Below, one piece after another: positions 15,455 to 22,464 of a stretch of 43,780 nucleotides of DNA. Made by a program: the position numbers and the translations under genes. The stretch is from an uncultured beta proteobacterium (GTDB lineage Bacteria > Pseudomonadota > Gammaproteobacteria > Burkholderiales > Burkholderiaceae_C). The notes under the pieces were generated by a model. It worked only from the letters and a program-made list of their open reading frames with translations, had not been told where the DNA came from and did no database searches. The stretch covers positions 1 to 43,780 of the forward strand of contig CAITQH010000438.1 in the NCBI GenBank assembly GCA_903894475.1. Reading direction: 5' to 3'. How positions within the stretch are numbered: position 1 is the first letter of the stretch; each line of letters starts with the position of its first letter.

Positions 15455-15986
15455 TGGTTTTCTGAGCCGCTGGTCGCAGCGCAAACAAGCTTTGCGCACC
15501 GGTCAGATGCTCGAAGAGCCGGTGCCCGAGCCAATTGCCTCGCAGGCAAAACCGGCAAGGCTTGAAGCGCCAGCGGATACCGCTTTGCCGCGGGAAGACA
15601 AACTGCCTGTGCTGAGCATGCAGGACGCTCAGGCGCTGACAGCACAATCGGATTTCGCTCCTTTTGCGGCGCGCGAGGTGGCGCCCGAAGTGCGCAACGC
15701 TGCCATGAAGAAGCTCTTTGCCGATCCGCACTACCAAGTAATGGATCGACTGGATACCTACATTGACGACTACTCGCAAGCGGATCCGATTCCTGAATCG
15801 ATGCTGCGACAAATGGCCAGTGCCAGGTTTCTTCAATTGTTCGAGGATCCTCCTGATGGCGCGAATCCTGATACGCTCAGCGACAGCACAGCCCAAGAAC
15901 CGGGCGACCCACATGACCACACTGATTTGCGACTGCAACCAAACCATGCCGCTGGACCCCGGGAGCCTGGGCGCGGCGCTCAATGA
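15447..15986 (+). CDS. DUF3306 protein of the formate dehydrogenase cluster
   Basis: 179 residues from GTG 15447, preceded by GGGGAAAAG. It begins with the DUF3306 hallmark GFLSRWSQRKQ and ends its conserved part with VRNAAMKKLFADPHYQVMDRLDTYIDDY. The middle is acidic and low in structure (about residues 25-75). The C-terminal 50 residues (after FLQLFEDPPDG) are variable and lie over the start of the polyferredoxin gene, giving an unusually long 74-base overlap. Such pairing with DUF3305 is typical of FDH loci; the biochemical role is unknown. Confidence 0.85.
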   Translation: MADGFLSRWSQRKQALRTGQMLEEPVPEPIASQAKPARLEAPADTALPREDKLPVLSMQDAQALTAQSDFAPFAAREVAPEVRNAAMKKLFADPHYQVMDRLDTYIDDYSQADPIPESMLRQMASARFLQLFEDPPDGANPDTLSDSTAQEPGDPHDHTDLRLQPNHAAGPREPGRGAQ

Positions 15987-18027
15987 AAGCCTGACCCTGC
16001 ATTCGGCTTTGTGCCGGCGCGAGGCCGCGGCTTTTGTGCAGGCCTTGCAATCGGGCGACGATGTGCTGGTTGCCTGCACGCAGGAAAAGCGCCTGTTTGT
16101 TGAACTGGCCGAGCAGTCCGGGCGCGCCAGGGCTGGCGCTGCGAGCTACGCGCCGCTGCGCTTTGTCAATATTCGGGAGACCGCTGGCTGGAGCAAGGAT
16201 GCCGCCTCGGCCACGCCCAAAATGGCCGCGCTGCTGGCGACTGCACAGTTGCCAGCAGCCGAACCAGTGGCCACCGTCAGCTACAGGAGCACCGGGCGCT
16301 TGCTCATCATTGGTGAGTTGGGTGCGGCCGAGCATGCCGCTGACATGCTGGGCGATGAACTCGATATCAGCCTGTTCACGCAGGGCACCGGCGATGCCAT
16401 GGGCTTTGCTGGCGCGCGCCAGGAGCGACGCTATCCGGTGCTGGGCGGCAGCGTCGAGTCGCTGACCGGTTGGCTCGGTGCCTTTGAACTGAAGTGGTTG
16501 CGCAATAACCCGATTGAGCTGGACCTGTGCACACGCTGCAACGCCTGTCTGGCGGCCTGCCCTGAAGGCGCCATCGGTCTGGATTATCAGATTGAACTCC
16601 AGCTTTGCAAGGCACACCGGACTTGCCTCACAGCCTGCCGGGTTGCCGGTGCCATTGATTTCAATCGGCTCAGTGAAACGGCGGTGGCCGCGTTTGATCT
16701 GGTGCTCGATCTGCGCGCTACACCGGCTTTTTCGCAGCATGCTTTGCCGCAAGGCTACTTGTGCTGGGATGGGCGAGATGCCAAGGCCCTGCTGCAGTTG
16801 CGCTCGCTGGTGGGCGAGTTCGAGAAGCCCAGGTTCGTCGGCTACAAACAGTCTTTATGCGCCCACAGCCGCAACCAGAGAGTCGCTTGCCAGGCCTGCA
16901 TCGACGTTTGCTCGGCAGGGGCCATCAGCAGCGAGCGTTCATTGCAGCGAATCTCGATCAACGCCAAGCTCTGCATTGGCTGCGGCACCTGCACCACGGT
17001 CTGCCCGAGCGGCGCCTTGAGCTATGCCTATCCGCGTGCGCCGGAACAGGGTGTGCGGCTCAAGACACTGCTGGGCAGCTATGCGCGTGCCGGCGGAAAA
17101 AATGCGGCGCTGCTACTGCACAGCCAGCAGGCCGGGGCGAATATGCTGGGCGACCTTGGACGCGCCGCACAGCTTGATCCGGCAACCCATGGCCTGCCCG
17201 CGCGCGTGCTGCCGCTGGAACTTTGGCATACCTCCTCGCTCGGTCTGGAACTGTGGCTGACGGCCGTGGCTTATGGCGCCTCGCAAGTCTGGATACTGCT
17301 GACCGAAGAGGAGGCGCCGCAATACCATGAAGCCCTGAGCAGCCAGATGGCGGTGGCGCAAGCCATTTTGAGCGGCCTGGGTTACCAGGGCGAACATTTC
17401 CGGCTGCTGCAGGCCAGGGACGCGCGCGATCTGGCGGCGCTCGATCTTGATCTGCGCGCCCCTGCGGCCCAAGGCGTGAGTCGGACCGCCTCCTTTGCGG
17501 TGCAGGCCGAGAAGCGTGCGACGCTGGAACTGGCGCTGGACCATTTGATGGCCCAGGCGCCGCTCAAGCCGGAGTTCATTGCATTGCCGGCGCTTGCCTC
17601 GCCACTGGGCGGCCTGCTTCTCGACAAGGCTGCCTGTACCTTGTGCCTGAGTTGTGTCGGCGCTTGTCCGGTGAACGCGCTGCAAGACAACGCGCAGTCG
17701 CCGCAGTTGCGCTTCATCGAAAGAAACTGCGTGCAGTGTGGCCTGTGCGTCAAGACCTGTCCGGAAAAAGCGCTCGCCCTGATGCCGCGCCTGAACTTGA
17801 GCCCTGAGCGCAAGGACGCCGTGCTGCTGCACCAGATGCAGCCCTACGCCTGCGCGCTCTGTGGCAAGCCCTTTGGCACGCTGGCGGCGATTGAAGCCAT
17901 GCTGGGCAAACTCGGTTCGCACAGCATGTTTCAAGGCTCCAAGCTGGAACGTCTCAAAATGTGCAGTGACTGCCGGGTTATCGATATCTACCTGGCTCCC
18001 GATGAGAGCAGAATCACCGATATCTGA
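15913..18027 (+). CDS. Polyferredoxin-like 4Fe-4S protein of the FDH cluster, 704 aa
   Basis: ATG 15913 is chosen because MTTLICDCNQTM is the natural beginning; the upstream open frame overlaps DUF3306. Several 4Fe-4S motifs follow: LCTRCNACLAACPEGAI (about residue 200), CKAHRTCLTACRVAGA, CQACIDVCSAGAI, LCIGCGTCTTVCPSGAL, CTLCLSCVGACPVNAL and CVQCGLCVKTCPEKAL. A C-terminal CALCGKPF with MCSDCRVIDIY makes a further CxxC pair that could bind zinc. A middle stretch (about 385-520) looks like a HdrA/ferredoxin-associated alpha/beta region. No signal peptide, so cytoplasmic. It may pass electrons or clusters during FDH maturation (inference). Confidence 0.85.
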   Translation: MTTLICDCNQTMPLDPGSLGAALNESLTLHSALCRREAAAFVQALQSGDDVLVACTQEKRLFVELAEQSGRARAGAASYAPLRFVNIRETAGWSKDAASATPKMAALLATAQLPAAEPVATVSYRSTGRLLIIGELGAAEHAADMLGDELDISLFTQGTGDAMGFAGARQERRYPVLGGSVESLTGWLGAFELKWLRNNPIELDLCTRCNACLAACPEGAIGLDYQIELQLCKAHRTCLTACRVAGAIDFNRLSETAVAAFDLVLDLRATPAFSQHALPQGYLCWDGRDAKALLQLRSLVGEFEKPRFVGYKQSLCAHSRNQRVACQACIDVCSAGAISSERSLQRISINAKLCIGCGTCTTVCPSGALSYAYPRAPEQGVRLKTLLGSYARAGGKNAALLLHSQQAGANMLGDLGRAAQLDPATHGLPARVLPLELWHTSSLGLELWLTAVAYGASQVWILLTEEEAPQYHEALSSQMAVAQAILSGLGYQGEHFRLLQARDARDLAALDLDLRAPAAQGVSRTASFAVQAEKRATLELALDHLMAQAPLKPEFIALPALASPLGGLLLDKAACTLCLSCVGACPVNALQDNAQSPQLRFIERNCVQCGLCVKTCPEKALALMPRLNLSPERKDAVLLHQMQPYACALCGKPFGTLAAIEAMLGKLGSHSMFQGSKLERLKMCSDCRVIDIYLAPDESRITDI

Positions 18028-18029
18028 CC

Positions 18030-18653
18030 ATGACACCTATTTCCATCTCAGAATCAGGCAGTGCGCTCGACGAGGAACTTGCCCGCGCCGAACTGTATGG
18101 GCTGCTGTCTGCCTTGTACTACGCGCCGCCGAGCGCGGACTTGCTGGCGCAACTGCGACTGGCCGCAACCGAGGCGCCGGCCTCTGGTGGCTTGCTGGAG
18201 GATCCCTGGCGCGTGCTGGTAGGCCTGGCGCGCGAGATGACGCCGGCGGCGATTGAGGCTGAGTACAACCGTTTGTTTGGTGGCATGGGCAAGCCCGAGG
18301 TCTATCTCTATGGCTCGCATTTCCTCAGTGGATTTCTCAATGAAAAGCCGCTGGCCAAATTGCGCAGTGACCTGGCCGGGCTGGAACTGGCGCGGTCTGA
18401 AGACATGTGCGAGACCGAAGACCACATCGCCTATCTGTGCGAAGTGATGCGCTATCTGATTGCCGCCGATGCCGCAACCGAACATCAACTGATGCGACAG
18501 CAGGAATTTTTTGCCAGCCATTTGCAGCCCTGGGTCGGCTTGCTGTGTGATTCCCTTGCTTCGCATCCGGCGGCGCGCTTCTACGCTGCCCTGGCGCTGC
18601 TGACACGCCACTTCATGGACGTCGAAGCGCAAGGCTTTGACATGCTGGGCTGA
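18030..18653 (+). CDS. TorD/DmsD-family redox-enzyme chaperone
   Basis: 207 residues, the usual size of the all-helical TorD family. Typical features are the N-terminal ARAELYGLLSALYYAPP, the central AEYNRLFGGMGKPEVYLYGSHF (the 'E-Y-x-x-L-F' signature) and EDHIAYLCEVMRYLI (matching the family E-x-D-H-x-x motif). Members bind Tat signal peptides and hold molybdoenzymes in the cytoplasm until cofactor is loaded. The expected client is the Tat-exported FdhA at 22465. The gene follows the polyferredoxin gene by two bases. Between it and its client sit three unrelated genes. Confidence 0.88.
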   Translation: MTPISISESGSALDEELARAELYGLLSALYYAPPSADLLAQLRLAATEAPASGGLLEDPWRVLVGLAREMTPAAIEAEYNRLFGGMGKPEVYLYGSHFLSGFLNEKPLAKLRSDLAGLELARSEDMCETEDHIAYLCEVMRYLIAADAATEHQLMRQQEFFASHLQPWVGLLCDSLASHPAARFYAALALLTRHFMDVEAQGFDMLG

Positions 18654-18657
18654 TCCC

Positions 18658-20145
18658 ATGGAAGGCAACTCGTTTGCTGCGGACCGCAGCGCGCACCTGG
18701 TAGCTGCCTTGCTGCTGGTGGCGGCTGCTCTGTTGGTCTCGACGACGCGGGCTGGAGCACAGGATCTGAAGCCCTGTCGCGTGCCTGGCATCAAGACCGA
18801 GGTGCAGTGCGGTGTGCTGTCGCGTGCCCTTGATCCGGCGCGGCCCTCGGGTGTACACATCGACGTGCACTACATGGTGGTGCCAGCGCTGGCGCGACGC
18901 AAAAAGCCCGATCCTGTTTTTGTTCTTGCTGGCGGACCGGGTCAGAGCGCGATCAATGTGGCGCCGATGCTGTTGCAGCAGTTTGCACGAATCAACAATC
19001 GGCGCGATCTGGTCTTTGTTGATCAGCGTGGTACCGGCCGCTCTGCGCCGCTGCTGTGCGCGGACCCTCGCCACAGCACTTTGGCTGAGCAACTTGACAG
19101 CGGCTTGCGCGAAGCCGCCATGGCGCAATGCCTGGCACAGCTCAAGAAACTGCCTTACGGTGACCTGCGCTACTTCACCACGCTGCTGGCGATGCAGGAT
19201 CTGGACGCAGTACGACAGGCACTGGGCGCGGAGAAGATCAACCTGATCGGTGCGTCGTATGGCACGCGGGTCGCGCTTGAGTACCTGCGCCAGTTTCCGA
19301 CGGCGCTGCGTCGCAGTGTGCTCGACGGCGTGGCGCCACCTGATATGGTTTTGCCCTTGAGCTTTTCCGGCGATGGTCAGGCCGCGCTGGAGGCATTGTT
19401 GCTGGCCTGTGAAAAAGAAAGCGCCTGCCAGAAACTGCATCCCGCGCTGCGTCAGCGCTGGGAGCAATTGCTTGCGTCCTTGCCGCAAACGGTGCGGGTG
19501 AATCACCCGCTGAGCGGGCGGATCGAGTCGGTGACGATAACGCGAGACATGGTCCTTGGCCTGATTCAGGGCCCTCTGTATTCGCCGCCGTTGGCGTCGA
19601 CCTTGCCCTTTGCCATCGACCAGGCGGTCACAGGGCATTGGGACGCCTTGTTGGGTCTTGGTTTTTCAGCGCAGCCGCCACGCGCCGCTGATCTGGCCAT
19701 GGGCATGCATTTTTCTGTGGTCTGTGCGGAAGATTATCCCCGCATCAGGATGAGTGCCGACAAGCCGGGCAGGGACTTCGGAGACAGCCTGGGTCGCAGC
19801 TACGAGCGCATCTGCACCGAGTGGCCCCGTGCCGACATGCCGGCGGAGTTCTACATCATTCCCCCTGCCAGCTCTGCGGTCCTGCTACTCAGTGGGGGGC
19901 TGGATCCGGTGACCCCGCCGCGCCATGCACAGCGGGTAACGCAGGCGCTTGGCGCCAGGGCGAAGCACGTGGTGGTGGCCAACGCCGGGCATGGCGTCAT
20001 GACGCTGCCATGCATGCGCGATGCGCTGCCACGTTTCATCGACGCCGAGGATGACGCGCAGGCGGTTGCAGTGGACTTTGGCTGCGCCGGGCGCATTCCG
20101 CGACCGCCGGTATTTGTCCCGGCCCTGCAGGGAGTTGCGCCATGA
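18658..20145 (+). CDS. Exported alpha/beta hydrolase with TAP-like C-terminus
   Basis: 495 residues from ATG 18658. Residues 11-35 form a signal peptide (LVAALLLVAAALLVSTTRAGAQ). The catalytic triad is visible: nucleophile in NLIGASYGTRVALEY (G-x-S-x-G), Asp in LSGGLDPVTPPRHAQ, His in VANAGHGVM; oxyanion-loop HG-type block is VLAGGPGQSAINV. This is the layout of secreted prolyl-tripeptidyl aminopeptidase-like hydrolases, although the substrate is unknown. It starts four bases after the TorD stop and overlaps the ABC ATPase gene by ATGA, so it belongs with the two ABC genes as a unit set inside the FDH cluster. Confidence 0.82.
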   Translation: MEGNSFAADRSAHLVAALLLVAAALLVSTTRAGAQDLKPCRVPGIKTEVQCGVLSRALDPARPSGVHIDVHYMVVPALARRKKPDPVFVLAGGPGQSAINVAPMLLQQFARINNRRDLVFVDQRGTGRSAPLLCADPRHSTLAEQLDSGLREAAMAQCLAQLKKLPYGDLRYFTTLLAMQDLDAVRQALGAEKINLIGASYGTRVALEYLRQFPTALRRSVLDGVAPPDMVLPLSFSGDGQAALEALLLACEKESACQKLHPALRQRWEQLLASLPQTVRVNHPLSGRIESVTITRDMVLGLIQGPLYSPPLASTLPFAIDQAVTGHWDALLGLGFSAQPPRAADLAMGMHFSVVCAEDYPRIRMSADKPGRDFGDSLGRSYERICTEWPRADMPAEFYIIPPASSAVLLLSGGLDPVTPPRHAQRVTQALGARAKHVVVANAGHGVMTLPCMRDALPRFIDAEDDAQAVAVDFGCAGRIPRPPVFVPALQGVAP

Positions 20146-20951
20146 TCCGGATTGAACATCTTGCGCGCAGCTTCAAGGTGCCGCCCGCGCCGGGCAAGAC
20201 GCTGCCTTTCAAGCGTGCCCCGGCAGCGTTGGTGCAGGCCGTGCGCGATGTCAACCTGATCGCGCCCAATGGACAGATCACGGGGCTGCTCGGGCCCAAC
20301 GGGGTTGGCAAGACGACCACCCTGCGCATGTTGGCGGGGTTGATCCAGCCCGATGCTGGTCGCATGACGGTGGACGAAGTCGACGTTGCCCGAGAACCGC
20401 TGGTGGCGCTGTCTCGCCTGGGGGTGCTCAGCGATTCGCGTGGTTTGTACCCGCGTCTGACAGCGCGTGAAAACATTGTTTACTACGGTGCCCTGCAGGG
20501 CATGACGCGCGATGCGGCGCAGTCACGCGCCGAATCACTGGCCCGCATGCTCGATATGACGGCTTTGCTGGAGCGCCGCACCGAGGGTTTCAGTCAGGGG
20601 GAACGAATGAAGACAGCCCTTGCGCGGGCTCTGGTGCATGACCCGGCCAACATCGTGCTGGATGAACCGACCAACGGGCTTGACGTCATTGCGACGCGCG
20701 CTCTGCGTGACTCATTGCGCCTGCTGCGCTCACCGGAAGGAGGCAGCAAATGTATTGTCTTTTCGACCCACATCATGCAGGAGGTCCAGCGCCTGTGTGA
20801 CAGCGTGGTGGTGGTGGCACACGGGCGCTCCGTCGCCAGTGGCACGGTTGCGGAGTTGCTGGAGCGAACTGGAAAGACTGATTTTGAAGAAGCTTTTGTG
20901 CAACTGGCCTTTGCCCCGATGGAATCGACTGGGCAGGGGGTGGCGGCATGA
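20142..20951 (+). CDS. ABC transporter ATP-binding protein, NatA-like
   Basis: 269 residues. Walker A is GLLGPNGVGKTTTLRML (about residue 49), Walker B NIVLDEPTNGLD, and the signature is the variant FSQGERMKTALARALV instead of LSGGQ. The switch His is in IVFSTHIMQEVQRL. The arrangement fits the NatA/CcmA-type exporter ATPases that pair with an ABC-2 permease. It overlaps the hydrolase gene and the permease gene by 4 bases each. Substrate unknown; NatAB exports sodium ions in Bacillus, but that function should not be transferred on this evidence. Confidence 0.87.
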   Translation: MIRIEHLARSFKVPPAPGKTLPFKRAPAALVQAVRDVNLIAPNGQITGLLGPNGVGKTTTLRMLAGLIQPDAGRMTVDEVDVAREPLVALSRLGVLSDSRGLYPRLTARENIVYYGALQGMTRDAAQSRAESLARMLDMTALLERRTEGFSQGERMKTALARALVHDPANIVLDEPTNGLDVIATRALRDSLRLLRSPEGGSKCIVFSTHIMQEVQRLCDSVVVVAHGRSVASGTVAELLERTGKTDFEEAFVQLAFAPMESTGQGVAA

Positions 20952-22120
20952 ACTTCCTGAGAGTGGCCGGCACGGTTTTCCGCAAAGAGATCATCGATTC
21001 CCTGCGCGACAAGCGGACCATGCTGGGGGTGTTGCTCTCCGGGGTCGTGATGGGCCCGGTGATTCTGATTGCCCTGTCGGGCTTTATCGCATCGATGGAG
21101 GAGCACGCCGAAAAGCGCGAAGTCTACGTCAGTGGACTGACCTATGGACCGAGCCTGCAGAATTTTCTTGAGCGTCAGACCTGGGTTGCGAGGGAAGCTC
21201 CGACTGACTTCGAGACGCTGTTGCGAGCGTCCAAGCTGGGTGATCCGGTCGTCTTGCTGCCGAGCGACTTTGAGTCAGCCATCGAGCGTGGCGAGGCGCC
21301 GGTGGTGGAAGTGGTCAGTGACAGCGCGAACCGGCAAAGCAGTTCGGCGCTGCCGCGCGTGTTGCAACTGCTGAGCGGTTTCAATCGCGAACGTGCTGGC
21401 TTGACGCTGGCCACGCGCGGCATTTCAGGCTCGGTGCTGGAGTCCATGCAGGTGCAGGAGCGTGATCTGGCCAGCACCCAGACACGCGCCGCACAACTTA
21501 CCGGCATGTTGCCGTTCTTTGTCATGATGGCGGTTCTGTATGGGGCGCTCAATGCAGCCATGGACACGACGGCGGGCGAGCGTGAGCGTGGGTCGCTGGA
21601 GCCGCTGGTCATGAATCCGGCCCACGCGCTGGCGCTGGTGCTGGGCAAGTGGGGCGCTGTGGCCAGTGTCGGCATGATGGTGGCGCTGCTCAATTGCCTG
21701 AGTTTTCTGCCGGCGCAGTGGCTCTTGCGCAGTGACGTCCTGCAGGCCATGTTCCAGTTTGGCACGCGCGAGGTCGTGTTATTCCTGTTGCTCCTGCTGC
21801 CCTTCGCGGCTGCCTTGTCGGCGCTTCTGATGGCAATTTCGATTGTCTGCAAGAGTGTCAAGGAGGCGCAGGCCAGCGCCACCGTATTGGTGCTGGGCAT
21901 TTCGCTGTTGCCGCTCATGACGCTGCTCAATCAGGGCGGCGAGGCGCCCTGGCATCTGTGGGTGCCGGCGCTGGCCCAGAATACCTTGATGACGCGCGTC
22001 ATCAAGGGGGAGGACCTGACGCTGCTTCAATTTGCCGTACCGTTTCTGGTTTGCGTGCTGCTGACAGTCGCCGGCCTGTGGTTTGTTTCGCATCACCTGC
22101 GGCGCACTGCCGTCAAATGA
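20948..22120 (+). CDS. ABC-2 type transporter permease, NatB-like
   Basis: 390 residues. One N-terminal span (about residues 22-44, TMLGVLLSGVVMGPVILIALSGF), a large extracytoplasmic loop (about 45-180), then five more spans, beginning FFVMMAVLYGALNAAMD and ending VPFLVCVLLTVAGLWFV. TTAGERERGSLEPLVMNPA is the cytoplasmic coupling segment that is characteristic of ABC-2 permeases such as NatB. It pairs with the ATPase immediately upstream. This gene ends the inserted trio; 109 bases later the FDH cluster resumes. Confidence 0.87.
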   Translation: MNFLRVAGTVFRKEIIDSLRDKRTMLGVLLSGVVMGPVILIALSGFIASMEEHAEKREVYVSGLTYGPSLQNFLERQTWVAREAPTDFETLLRASKLGDPVVLLPSDFESAIERGEAPVVEVVSDSANRQSSSALPRVLQLLSGFNRERAGLTLATRGISGSVLESMQVQERDLASTQTRAAQLTGMLPFFVMMAVLYGALNAAMDTTAGERERGSLEPLVMNPAHALALVLGKWGAVASVGMMVALLNCLSFLPAQWLLRSDVLQAMFQFGTREVVLFLLLLLPFAAALSALLMAISIVCKSVKEAQASATVLVLGISLLPLMTLLNQGGEAPWHLWVPALAQNTLMTRVIKGEDLTLLQFAVPFLVCVLLTVAGLWFVSHHLRRTAVK

Positions 22121-22158
22121 GTTCGGGTTTGCCCTAGGTTAATCAAGCGTGGTTTTCG

Positions 22159-22187
22159 TTGTGGTGGGGCGCTGAAATACCTACACT
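22159..22187 (+). promoter_or_regulatory. Weak candidate promoter for the exported FDH genes
   Basis: In the 109-base gap before the small Tat protein, TTGTGG (22159-22164) and TACACT (22182-22187) are separated by exactly 17 bases, which fits sigma-70 geometry but only loosely fits the consensus. A separate promoter here would make sense, because the ABC trio splits the downstream FDH genes from the upstream accessory genes. No sigma-54 type -24/-12 pair was found. Confidence 0.3.
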
Positions 22188-22229
22188 ATGAAAAGGGTTG
22201 CATAAGAAATATAACTGTAGGAGACCAAG

Positions 22230-22433
22230 ATGTCCAAGACCCAAGCAAAAGCCTCGCGGCGCGGATTTTTTCTCTCTGCCTCGGCAGCAGGGGCCGCGGT
22301 GGCCACAACGGCCTGGCTGAAGACGCCAGCGCCAGCCGCCGTCTCACCACGACCCAGACCGGCTCCGGAAAAAGGGGGTGGCTACAGCCTGAGTGATCAC
22401 GTCAAGCAGTACTACAAGACCACGCTGGTCTGA
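22230..22433 (+). CDS. Small Tat-signal protein of the FDH cluster, 67 aa
   Basis: The twin-arginine motif ASRRGFFLS is followed by a mild hydrophobic segment (SAAGAAVATTAWL), a Pro/Ala-rich linker and the short end YSLSDHVKQYYKTTLV. AGGAG lies seven bases before the ATG. Proteins of this type regularly precede the catalytic subunit of exported FDHs in proteobacteria. The conserved C-terminal tail with its aromatic and basic residues suggests that it docks on a partner in the periplasm, but the function is unknown. Confidence 0.82.
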   Translation: MSKTQAKASRRGFFLSASAAGAAVATTAWLKTPAPAAVSPRPRPAPEKGGGYSLSDHVKQYYKTTLV

Positions 22434-22464
22434 GTTCTGTCCACCTTCCTGATTGGAGACTGTC

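Noticed and set aside
22121-22229. Sigma-54 promoter before the exported FDH genes
   Set aside because: No TGGC-N7-TGC type -24/-12 pair with correct spacing was found.
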